Below, piece after piece: positions 52,550 through 62,068 of a stretch of 64,000 bases of DNA (within the stretch, counting starts at the first letter, position 1; each line of letters begins with the position of its first letter). Made by a program: the position numbers and the translations under genes. Origin of the DNA: AP-15 sp963832875. GTDB lineage: Bacteria; Pseudomonadota; Alphaproteobacteria; ATCC43930; CGMCC-115725. The stretch is taken from positions 124,001 to 188,000 of the forward strand of contig CAWHWB010000007.1 in NCBI GenBank assembly GCA_963832875.1, in the 5' to 3' direction. The notes below the pieces were generated by a model, which saw only the letters and a list, made by a program, of their open reading frames with translations, searched no databases and was not told the DNA's origin.

Positions 52550-53828
52550 GACGATTCGCGTCGACTACATCGCGCGCGTCGAGGGCGAAAGCGCGCTCGA
52601 CCTCGAGATCCGCGACGGCCGGGTCGAGGCGGCTCGGCTCGCCATCTTCGAACCGCCACGCTTCTTTGAGGCCCTCTTGCGCGGTCGCGGCTTCGACGAG
52701 GTGCTTGATATCGTCGCGCGGATCTGCGGCATCTGCCCGATTGCCTACCAGATGAGCGGCGTCCACGCGATCGAGCAGGTTCTCGGCATCGAGGTCGAGG
52801 CGTCGATCCGCGCGCTCCGCCGGCTCCTCTATTGCGGCGAGTGGATCGAGAGCCACGCGCTGCACATCGTCATGCTGCACGCGCCCGACTTCCTCGGCTA
52901 TCCCGATGCGATATCGATGGCGCGCGATCATGGTGCGGCGGTCGAACGCGGGCTCTCCGTAAAAAAGGCCGGCAATGCGCTGCTGCGTCTGCTCGGCGGC
53001 CGGGAGATCCATCCGGTCAATGTTCGGATCGGCGGCTTCTACCGGGTGCCGAGCCGCGCCGAACTTGCGTCGCTCGCCGATGGCCTGAAGCAGGCACGCG
53101 ATCAGGCGATCGCGATCTTGCGCTGGGCGGCGGGCTTCGATTTTCCGGAGTGTCCCCGCGATTATGAATTCGTCGCGTTGCGACATGCGTTCGACTATCC
53201 GATGAACGAGGGTCGGATCGTTTCCACAAAGGGTCTCGACATCCCCGCTACGGAGTACGAGAGCGAATTTCTCGAGCGTCAGGTGCCCTATTCGACGGCG
53301 CTGCATTCGGCGCTGACGCGGCGCGGAGCCTATCTCGTCGGGCCAATGGCGCGCTATGCGATCAATCGCGACCGCCTGCCAGGCGATATCCGCGCGCTCG
53401 CCGACGAGGTCGGGCTCGAACCGGCGTGCCGCAACCCTTACCGCAGCATCCTAGTGCGCGCCGTCGAGGTCATTTATGCCTGCGGCGAGGCATTGCGGCT
53501 GATCGGCGATTACGAACCGCCTTCCCGCCCGTTCGTCCCGGCCGAGCCGCGCGCCGGCACCGGCTACGCCTGCACCGAGGCGCCGCGCGGCATTCTCTTT
53601 CACCGCTACCGGTTCGATGCCGAGGGGACGATCCTCGACGCCCGCCTCGTGCCGCCGACCGCGCAGAACCAGGGTGTCATCGAGGAGGATCTGCGACTGG
53701 CCGCGGCGGCCAGGCTCGGTCTCGACGAGGATGCGCTGAAGGGTGCTTGCGAGCAGAGCATTCGCAATCACGACCCGTGCATCTCCTGCGCCGCGCATTT
53801 TCTGAAGCTGCGGGTGCATCGGGCATGA
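52539..53828 (+). CDS. hyhL: [NiFe] hydrogenase large subunit, group 3b-type
   Basis: A 429-residue catalytic subunit. The two Ni ligand pairs are visible: RICGICPIAYQM (about residue 61) and DPCISCAAHFLKLRV at the C-terminus (about 411). The nine residues after the His of the second motif form the usual peptide that a maturation endopeptidase removes. The L2-type sequence and partner genes place it with bidirectional NAD(P)-linked group 3b hydrogenases, which tolerate oxygen fairly well and can take up or release H2. Its stop overlaps the protease gene (ATGA). Confidence 0.95.
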   Translation: MTVKTIRVDYIARVEGESALDLEIRDGRVEAARLAIFEPPRFFEALLRGRGFDEVLDIVARICGICPIAYQMSGVHAIEQVLGIEVEASIRALRRLLYCGEWIESHALHIVMLHAPDFLGYPDAISMARDHGAAVERGLSVKKAGNALLRLLGGREIHPVNVRIGGFYRVPSRAELASLADGLKQARDQAIAILRWAAGFDFPECPRDYEFVALRHAFDYPMNEGRIVSTKGLDIPATEYESEFLERQVPYSTALHSALTRRGAYLVGPMARYAINRDRLPGDIRALADEVGLEPACRNPYRSILVRAVEVIYACGEALRLIGDYEPPSRPFVPAEPRAGTGYACTEAPRGILFHRYRFDAEGTILDARLVPPTAQNQGVIEEDLRLAAAARLGLDEDALKGACEQSIRNHDPCISCAAHFLKLRVHRA

Positions 53829-54310
53829 GCCGGAGCGGCGTACTCATTGCCGGCATCGGCAATCCCGACCGTGGCGACGACGGCTTCGGCCCCGCGGTCG
53901 CCCGCCGGCTGCGCGGGCGGGTGCCGTCCGCGGTTCGGGTCGTCGAGCGCAGCGGCGACATTCTGGCGCTAATCGGGGATTGGGAAGCCTTTGCCGATGT
54001 CGTGATCCTCGATGCCACAGCATTGATGACCGAGCCGGGGCGGATCCACCGCTTCGACCTGCGCCAATGCGCGCTCCCGATCGGCTTCGCCTATCGGTCG
54101 ACGCACGGTTTCGGCGTCAGCGAAGCCATCGAACTGGCGCGTAGCCTCGGCCGGCTGCCGCGCCGGCTCGTCCTCTATGTCGCCGAAGGTGCAAAGTTCG
54201 AGGCCGGAGCCCCGCTGTCGCCGGCGGTTGCCGCCGCCGTCGACGAAGCGGCGGTGCGGATCGTTGAGGAATTGGCCGCTTGGGAAAAAGGCGAGGCGTT
54301 ACATGCATGA
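53825..54310 (+). CDS. Hydrogenase maturation endopeptidase (HyaD/HycI family)
   Basis: A 161-residue hydrogenase-specific protease. The family signatures are GIGNPDRGDDGFGPAVARRL at residues 10-29 with the Ni-binding Asp/Glu position, DVVILDATALM and STHGFGVSEAIELA with the conserved His. It cuts the C-terminal peptide of the large subunit after nickel insertion. Its start overlaps the large-subunit stop, and its end overlaps the HypA-like gene, supporting a dedicated role. Confidence 0.92.
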   Translation: MSRSGVLIAGIGNPDRGDDGFGPAVARRLRGRVPSAVRVVERSGDILALIGDWEAFADVVILDATALMTEPGRIHRFDLRQCALPIGFAYRSTHGFGVSEAIELARSLGRLPRRLVLYVAEGAKFEAGAPLSPAVAAAVDEAAVRIVEELAAWEKGEALHA

Positions 54311-54566
54311 GACCGCCCTCGTCCGCGACGTCGTCCGCCGGATCGACGATCTCGCCCGCTCGACCAGTGCCCGCCGGGTAACACGGGTCAGGGTATGGCT
54401 CGGCGCGCTCAGCCATCTTTCGGTCGAGCACTTCCGCGAGCATTACGCGATCGAGGCGCGGGACACGCCCGCTGCCGAGGCGGTACTGGAGATCGAGGCG
54501 TCGACCGATCCCGCCGACGCGCATGCCCAGCAGGTCCGGCTCGAAAGCGTCGATCTCGAAGAGTGA
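54303..54566 (+). CDS. HypA-like nickel protein lacking the zinc domain
   Basis: An 87-residue protein resembling the N-terminal half of HypA/HybF, the nickel-delivery chaperone for hydrogenase. It keeps the Ni-binding start MHETALVRDVVRRI and the following strand VTRVRVWLGALSHLSVEHFR, but stops at VRLESVDLEE without the two CxxC pairs that bind structural zinc in full-length HypA (about 113 residues). No hypB-F genes are in the window. It is the last gene of the operon. Whether it works with a full HypA elsewhere is unknown. Confidence 0.8.
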   Translation: MHETALVRDVVRRIDDLARSTSARRVTRVRVWLGALSHLSVEHFREHYAIEARDTPAAEAVLEIEASTDPADAHAQQVRLESVDLEE

Positions 54567-54585
54567 GCCTGCGAGGGCGCTGGCT

Positions 54586-55212
54586 TTATCGGGCTCGCGG
54601 CGGCCCGAGCGCGGCGAGCGCCAGACGGATGACCTCGGACAGGCTCTTTGCCTGTAGTTTCTGCATAACCCGGGCGCGATGCACCTCCACCGTCCGCGGG
54701 CTGATCCCGAGATCGTAGGCGATCGACTTGTTCGGCAGACCGGCGACAAGGCCGTCCAGCACTTCGCGTTCGCGCGACGTCAACAGTGCCAGCCGCGCTG
54801 CCGCCGCCGCGGTCGCCGCCGGTTCGTGCGGCGGCGGCTCGGCGATCCGCGCGAGGGCAATCTCGATGCTGCCGAGGATCAATTCCACGGCGTAAGGCTT
54901 TTCAATGAAATCGACGGCACCCTCCTTCATGGCGCGCACCGCCAGCGGAACATCGCCATGTCCGGTGATGATGATCGTCGGGAAATGGAGGACTTGGTCG
55001 TTGAGGTGGTGCAGCAGTTCGAGGCCGGTCATTCCGGGCATTCGCATATCGGTAATGAGGCAACCGGGCGGCAGCGACGCAACCGCGGCGAGGAATTCCT
55101 GCGGCGAGGCGAAACTCGATACGGCGTAGGGCTGCGCCGTCAGCAGCACCGCGAGCGATTGGCGGACGGCGTCGTCGTCATCGACGATATAGACATGCGC
55201 TGCGACGGCCAC
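54586..55212 (-). CDS. fixJ: FixJ-family response regulator
   Basis: A 208-residue two-domain regulator. The receiver has IVDDDDAVRQSLAVLL, phospho-acceptor Asp55 in CLITDMRMPGMTGLEL, IIITGHGDVPLAVRAM and Lys in DFIEKPYA. A linker leads to the LuxR-type HTH (LTSREREVLDGLVAGLPNKS, then LGISPRTVEVHRARVMQK). FixJ, phosphorylated by FixL under low oxygen, activates fixK. No kinase is adjacent; the FixL-like kinase at 31.2 kb is the likely partner. It is convergent with the hydrogenase operon and shares the minus strand with the fixK-like gene. Confidence 0.88.
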   Translation of the reverse strand: MAVAAHVYIVDDDDAVRQSLAVLLTAQPYAVSSFASPQEFLAAVASLPPGCLITDMRMPGMTGLELLHHLNDQVLHFPTIIITGHGDVPLAVRAMKEGAVDFIEKPYAVELILGSIEIALARIAEPPPHEPAATAAAAARLALLTSREREVLDGLVAGLPNKSIAYDLGISPRTVEVHRARVMQKLQAKSLSEVIRLALAALGPPRAR

Positions 55213-55352
55213 GCTGTTGCTCTCGGCGAATGCCAGACCGTTTGGTCGTCGCCGCGACTATAGATCATTGGTCTCGCCGCGTATCGCTCCGCTTCGATCG
55301 TCTCCATTCTCCGCCGCCACATCGATCCGATGAGCCGCCGCATCATCCTCAT

Positions 55353-55955
55353 TCAGCGAGCGCCGTCATCCGCCGCCGGCAGGTGCGGTGCCACGGCCTC
55401 GCTCGGCCCAAGATGCGGCGGCGCGAACCCGGCCGCCATCGGCCCGTCAACGAGCGGGTCGACGCCCGGTGCCGGTGCCGCGTAGAGCTCTTCCCACAAT
55501 TGGCGGATGCTGCGGCAAGTCGCCTCATGCACAAAGACGTGCCCCTGTTGGTCGAAGCCGAACAGCGTGGCCTCAGGATCGTTGCGGATCGCCCGAAACG
55601 CCTGGTTGATCGCGCTGAAATATTCGCCGAGACGCTCGACCTGTCCGAGCCGGGTATGGTGCAAGAGATCGCCAATTCTCACGGCATGAAGCGGTGCCGT
55701 GCCGTGGGCGTCCGGCGATTCGCGGCCCAACTCGAAGAAGATCTGCGACAGCAGAAAATCGCCTTTGATCAGCTCGAAGAGCCGCGCCGCCTCGCCCGGC
55801 ATGCAAGCGGCGAGTGCGGGGGCGTGGACCGGCGCCGTGGCCCCCGGCGGACCAGCGACCTGGGCGAGGCTCGCAGCGATTTCGCGTTCGGCCCAGCGGC
55901 GCACCTCGGGCGGGGCCGATCTCAGCTGCTCCAACGAAAAGGTGAATCCGGTCAT
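55353..55955 (-). CDS. Hypothetical protein coupled to the FixK-like gene
   Basis: A 200-residue soluble protein of unknown family, starting MTGFTFSLEQLRSAPPEVRR, with a helical middle (AARLFELIKGDFLLSQIFFE) and the phrase IGDLLHHTRLGQVERLGEYF; a possible sheet FGFDQQGHVFVHEAT follows. No cofactor motif, membrane segment or signal is visible. It begins 9 bp after the stop of the FixK-like regulator, so it is in the same operon and may modulate it, but no function can be assigned. Confidence 0.6.
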   Translation of the reverse strand: MTGFTFSLEQLRSAPPEVRRWAEREIAASLAQVAGPPGATAPVHAPALAACMPGEAARLFELIKGDFLLSQIFFELGRESPDAHGTAPLHAVRIGDLLHHTRLGQVERLGEYFSAINQAFRAIRNDPEATLFGFDQQGHVFVHEATCRSIRQLWEELYAAPAPGVDPLVDGPMAAGFAPPHLGPSEAVAPHLPAADDGAR

Positions 55956-55964
55956 GGCCGACTC

Positions 55965-56666
55965 TCAATCCTCAGCGATTGCGGCAAGGCCGTCGGCATC
56001 GAGAAGCTCGATGCGATGGGCAGTCGGGGCGGCGATCAGACGGCGCCGCTTGAAATCGGAGAGGACGCGGCAGACCGTCTCGACCGTCAGCCCGAGATGA
56101 TCGGCGATGTCGCAGCGCGACATCGGCAGGTCGACCCGGCGGCGCCCATCATCCCGCTCGGCCAATTCGACGAGGAAGGAGGCGACGCGTTCGCACGCCG
56201 TCATCCGGCCGAGCAGCAGGAGCCGGTGCTGCGCCGCATCGAGGCTTTTCAGCATCTCGTCGCGAAGATGGCGGGCGAGAGCCGGGGTCTCCTCGATGAG
56301 CCGCTCGGTGGCGCCGCGCGGCAGCCGCAGTACCGTCGCATCGATGACCGCCTCGGCCGAAAAGCCGCGCTCTGCGGCCCCATCGAAGCCAAACGAATCG
56401 CCCGCGAAGCAGAATTCGGCGATGTGCCGGCGGCCGTCGGCGAGCAGTTTTGAGATGCGCACGACGCCCGAGACGACCTTGAACCAGTATCCGCCGCGGT
56501 CCCCTTCGGCATAGATTTCCTGGTCGCGCGAAAAGCGGTGCCGGGTCCCGATGCGCTCGAGCCCGATCAAAAGATCGAGCTGACCCGATCGGGCGACCTC
56601 GGAGCCGGCCGACGTCCGACTGCCCAAAACCGCCCCGTGCGCTGTAACTGCCGTCTGCCTGTACAT
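55965..56666 (-). CDS. fixK: FixK-like Crp/Fnr-family transcriptional regulator
   Basis: A 233-residue Crp/Fnr protein. A cNMP-type barrel (FSRDQEIYAEGDRGGYWFKV, FCFAGDSFGFDG) is followed by a dimer helix and HTH with MSRCDIADHLGLTVETVCRV. The recognition helix keeps the Glu and Arg (ETVCR) that FNR/FixK proteins use to read TTGAT half-sites. The N-terminal cysteines of FNR's [4Fe-4S] cluster are absent, so it is FixK-like, controlled at transcription. The ATG at 56666 has a strong GAGGAGG site; an ATG 11 codons earlier does not. A FixJ-type motif lies about 85 bp upstream. It is the prime candidate for reading the boxes of this island. Confidence 0.88.
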   Translation of the reverse strand: MYRQTAVTAHGAVLGSRTSAGSEVARSGQLDLLIGLERIGTRHRFSRDQEIYAEGDRGGYWFKVVSGVVRISKLLADGRRHIAEFCFAGDSFGFDGAAERGFSAEAVIDATVLRLPRGATERLIEETPALARHLRDEMLKSLDAAQHRLLLLGRMTACERVASFLVELAERDDGRRRVDLPMSRCDIADHLGLTVETVCRVLSDFKRRRLIAAPTAHRIELLDADGLAAIAED

Positions 56667-56737
56667 CCCGCCCTCCTCTTGTTCGACGGAAGGCAGCATG
56701 AACGGCCGATAGTGCCGCCGAAATTAGGATTGTCCCC

Positions 56738-56767
56738 TACGCAATCCTGCGTAAGTAGAACTACGTA
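56738..56767 (-). promoter_or_regulatory. FixJ-type operator upstream of fixK
   Basis: A perfect palindrome TACGCA-ATCC-TGCGTA overlaps GTAAGTAG (56751-56758), which fits the reported FixJ box GTAMGTAG, and is followed by the palindrome CTACGTAG. It lies about 72-100 bp upstream of the fixK-like start codon, where a FixJ-activated promoter is expected. Confidence 0.55.
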
Positions 56768-56860
56768 GTGAACGGGCTCCGGCGCGCTCAGTCGGTCAGA
56801 TCGTGAAGTTCGTCGCGGGAAAGCACGAGCCGGAGGCCGGACGTTCCCGACAAAAGTCCA

Positions 56861-56874
56861 TTGATGCAGATCAA
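56861..56874. promoter_or_regulatory. FNR/FixK-type box (perfect)
   Basis: TTGAT-GCAG-ATCAA; both half-sites perfect. It is 134 bp upstream of the phosphoglycerate mutase start and about 200 bp upstream of the divergent fixK-like gene, so it may also give autoregulation. Confidence 0.75.
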
Positions 56875-56994
56875 AGCAGAGCGGGATCGGGGAAGCATGC
56901 TTGGCGCCGCGTATGGACGGGCGCCGTTTTGCGCTCGGCGAAGCCTGCGGACTGGATTGGAGTGCCGGGTTCCATCAAATACGAGGGGGATTCG

Positions 56995-57732
56995 ATGAGA
57001 ACGCTGGTGCTGCTTCGTCACGGCCAAAGTTTTTGGAACGAGGCCGATCTGTTCACGGGTTGGACAGACGTCGATTTGACCGAGCGGGGTGTGCAAGAGG
57101 CGCGCGAAGCCGGCGCTAGCCTTACGGCGGAAGGTTACACATTCGACCGGTGTTTCACCTCGGTGCTGAAACGGGCAGTGAAGACACTGCACGCGGTTCT
57201 CGACGAGATGGATCTCCTGTGGCTCCCGGAGGAGAAGAGCTGGCGGCTCAACGAGCGGCATTACGGTGCCTTGCAAGGTCTCAACAAGACCGAGACCGCG
57301 GAACGCTTCGGAAGCGAGCAGGTGCTCGCGTGGCGTCGCAGCTGGGATGTCCTACCCCCGCCGCTCGCGATCGAAGACAAACGTCACCCGGTCCATGATC
57401 GGCGATACGCCAAGCTGCCTCGCACATTGTTGCCGGGGTCGGAAAGCCTCAAGGACGCGGTCGACCGGGTCGTCCCGTACTGGCGCGAGGCGATCGCGCC
57501 CGCACTCGAAGCCGGAGAGCACGTGCTGGTCGTCGCGCACGGCAACAGCCTGCGCGGCCTCGTCAAATTCTTGAGCGATATCGGCGACAAGGAAATATCC
57601 GAATTCGAAATGCCGACCGGCCTGCCGCTGGTCTACGAACTCGACGAACTTCTCCAACCCGCGAGTCGCCACTTTCTCGAAAGAGGAAAACAAAAACCCG
57701 CAGCTTCGGAGCCGTTGGGGCCGCTAGACTGA
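56995..57732 (+). CDS. gpmA: 2,3-bisphosphoglycerate-dependent phosphoglycerate mutase
   Basis: A 245-residue dPGM-type mutase interconverting 3- and 2-phosphoglycerate. The phosphohistidine motif LVLLRHGQSFWNEADLFTGW is at the start, then LNERHYGALQGLNK, a Lys/Arg-rich middle, and the second catalytic His in VVAHGNSLRGLVKFL. Length matches the family. The ATG at 56995 has GAGGGGG upstream. The following proton-ATPase gene begins directly after the stop codon, so the two share one transcript behind a perfect FNR box. Confidence 0.95.
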   Translation: MRTLVLLRHGQSFWNEADLFTGWTDVDLTERGVQEAREAGASLTAEGYTFDRCFTSVLKRAVKTLHAVLDEMDLLWLPEEKSWRLNERHYGALQGLNKTETAERFGSEQVLAWRRSWDVLPPPLAIEDKRHPVHDRRYAKLPRTLLPGSESLKDAVDRVVPYWREAIAPALEAGEHVLVVAHGNSLRGLVKFLSDIGDKEISEFEMPTGLPLVYELDELLQPASRHFLERGKQKPAASEPLGPLD

Positions 57733-60087
<2,355 letters not shown>

Positions 60088-60145
60088 GCGTTGCCTCGCC
60101 GGCGCTCGGGAGGCAAAGTGCATGGCGCAAGAAAGCGCAGTGCCG

Positions 60146-60159
60146 TTGAGCCAAATCAA
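60146..60159. promoter_or_regulatory. FNR/FixK-type box
   Basis: TTGAG-CCAA-ATCAA, one mismatch, 71 bp upstream of the CBS-BON gene at 60217. Confidence 0.65.
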
Positions 60160-60216
60160 TGCCTATACCGATATTTCGCATCCTAGTGGCAAACGATACC
60201 GAGCAGAGGCGTTTCG

Positions 60217-60909
60217 ATGCGCGCGATGGACATCATGACTGCCGACGTGATTACGGTCAGAGAGAATGCGTCTGTTACGGAGGTGGCAAAGCTGTTGGCC
60301 GATCGCGGCATAAGTGCGGTCGCTGTCGTCGACAATGACAACCGGGTAATCGGCATGGTCAGCGAGGGTGATCTTCTGCATCGGGCCGAAACCGGGACGG
60401 AGCAGCGCCGGCAGTGGTGGCTCGAAATGATCGCGTCGACGAATGAGCTCGCGGTGGATTACATCAGATCGCACAGCGGCTCGGTGAGAGACGTGATGAC
60501 GCGGGATGTGATCTCCGTCAATGACACCACCCCGGTCGCCGATATTGCCATTCTGTTGGAGACGAACCGGATCAAGCGGGTGCCGGTGCTGCACGCCGGC
60601 AAGCTCGTCGGCATCGTCAGCCGGGCAAACCTGGTGCGGGCGCTAGCGATGACGATCAACGAGGCGCCGAGCGATGCCGAAGCCGACGACCGTGCCATTC
60701 GCAGCAGGCTGTTGGCCGAATTGGAGGCGCAGAAATGGGCCGAGGTCGCGCCGGCGAACGTAACGGTCATGGACGGCATCGTCCATCTCTGGTCTTCCTA
60801 CTATTCCGAAGAGGAGAAACGGGCGCTGATCGTCGCCGCCGAAAACATTCCCGGTGTCAAGCGGGTCGAGGACCACATGCGGTTAACTGGCAAGAATTTG
60901 CCCAGCTAG
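60217..60909 (+). CDS. CBS-pair plus BON-domain protein (copy 1)
   Basis: A 230-residue cytoplasmic protein: two CBS motifs (AMDIMTADVITVRENASVTE to VVDNDNRVIGMVSEGDLLHR; then VRDVMTRDVISVNDTTPVAD to VLHAGKLVGIVSRANLVRAL) and a C-terminal BON domain (VTVMDGIVHLWSSYYSEEEK, NIPGVKRVEDHM). CBS pairs sense adenine nucleotides. It has the same layout as the gene at 61328 and resembles proteins like Hrp1 (CBS pair) of the DosR regulon. It is behind an FNR-type box, followed by a small hypothetical gene. Confidence 0.9.
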   Translation: MRAMDIMTADVITVRENASVTEVAKLLADRGISAVAVVDNDNRVIGMVSEGDLLHRAETGTEQRRQWWLEMIASTNELAVDYIRSHSGSVRDVMTRDVISVNDTTPVADIAILLETNRIKRVPVLHAGKLVGIVSRANLVRALAMTINEAPSDAEADDRAIRSRLLAELEAQKWAEVAPANVTVMDGIVHLWSSYYSEEEKRALIVAAENIPGVKRVEDHMRLTGKNLPS

Positions 60910-60952
60910 GCCTTACAAGGCAAGAACCTAACAACGATTAATGGTGGAGCCC

Positions 60953-61261
60953 ATGCCGTTACATCCGATCATAGACAAAGGGGAGGTTTCCGTCGATTTC
61001 CCTGACAAAGCGTACATAGGCAGTTTCGGTCGGCACTCGCAATTCGACGCCTATGCCGAACCGGACGCCGTCGCCATCAGGCTGGTGCGGCCGGGCGAGG
61101 ACCGGCGCGAGGCAAAAATGCACCTGCATTATGGTCTTTTGGCCGATATCCTGTCGGAACTCGCGCGATCACTGGCGTCGCGTGTACCGCTCGACGAACC
61201 GCATCGCGCCGAACTCAGCGCGGCGGTACAGCAGCTTTCGCAAGCGCTGGAGCCCCGATAG
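60953..61261 (+). CDS. Small hypothetical protein following CBS-BON
   Basis: A 102-residue acidic/charged protein (AEPDAVAIRLVRPGEDRREA, KMHLHYGLLADILSELARSL, EPHRAELSAAVQQLSQAL). The C-terminal half is helical, the first half likely strands. Similar hypothetical proteins of type MHLHYxLLADIL are known in alphaproteobacteria. ATG at 60953 has GGTGGAG upstream; another ATG is four codons earlier. Probably co-transcribed with the CBS-BON gene 43 bp upstream. Function unknown. Confidence 0.6.
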   Translation: MPLHPIIDKGEVSVDFPDKAYIGSFGRHSQFDAYAEPDAVAIRLVRPGEDRREAKMHLHYGLLADILSELARSLASRVPLDEPHRAELSAAVQQLSQALEPR

Positions 61262-61327
61262 CGGGCCGTTCATCTCGCTGTCGGAGGCCGTGGTTTTTCT
61301 GGATGCGCCGACCCCCTCTCGCGTCAA

Positions 61328-62068
61328 TTACTCTCCCGAGGCGGTCGGCGGCGGCTCGTCGGTCGGGGCGGGGAGGACGGTTCCGGAGACCGGCTCGACC
61401 CAGACGAGGTGGTCGCGGACACCCTTGACCCCCGGCACATTCTCGGCCGCGACACGTAAAGCCTCGCGCTGCTTCTCGACAATAATTGCGCCATCGAGGG
61501 TGACGATGCCGTCCGCAACGGCGATCCTGATCCCGGCTCGCGGCGCCCAGTCGGTCTCCGCCAACGAGGCAAGCACGTTTCGCTGGATTTCGGCGTCGGT
61601 CAATGCAACCGCGGACCTGGTTTCTTTCTCGACCAGTACGCTCAGCGCCCGCATCAGATCCGCGCGAGTGACAATCCCGACGAGGGCGCCGTCGCGGAGC
61701 ACCGGCAGGCGCTTGACGCGATGGCGCTCCATTAGCAGGACGATCTGGGCGAGCGAGCTGTCCTCGGTCACGCTGACAACAGCCTCGGTCATGATCTCGC
61801 TGACCTTGCGCCCATGGGTGCGGACATAATCCTCGGCGACGCCGCCCGGCCCTTGCAGAAATTCCAGCCAGCGCGGTCGGCGCCGCTCAGTTTGCGTTTC
61901 CGACCGGCGGAGCAGGTCGCCTTCCGTCAGCATGCCGACGAGCACGCCGCCGTTCACCACCGGCAGACCGCTGATGCGATGTTCGAGCATCAGACGGATG
62001 GCGTCGCCGATCGACGTATCGGGTCCGATGGAGACGACATTGCGGGTCATGACATCTGTGGCGTTCAT
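61328..62068 (-). CDS. CBS-pair plus BON-domain protein (copy 2)
   Basis: A 246-residue paralogue of the protein at 60217, convergent with it. CBS1: ATDVMTRNVVSIGPDTSIGD to VVNGGVLVGMLTEGDLLRRS; CBS2: VSEIMTEAVVSVTEDSSLAQ to VLRDGALVGIVTRADLMRAL; then BON: IAVADGIVTLDGAIIVEKQR and NVPGVKGVRDHLV. Its ATG overlaps the pgk stop (ATGA), so it is translated with phosphoglycerate kinase. An energy-charge sensor made together with a glycolytic ATP-forming enzyme is a suggestive but unproven link. Confidence 0.9.
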   Translation of the reverse strand: MNATDVMTRNVVSIGPDTSIGDAIRLMLEHRISGLPVVNGGVLVGMLTEGDLLRRSETQTERRRPRWLEFLQGPGGVAEDYVRTHGRKVSEIMTEAVVSVTEDSSLAQIVLLMERHRVKRLPVLRDGALVGIVTRADLMRALSVLVEKETRSAVALTDAEIQRNVLASLAETDWAPRAGIRIAVADGIVTLDGAIIVEKQREALRVAAENVPGVKGVRDHLVWVEPVSGTVLPAPTDEPPPTASGE

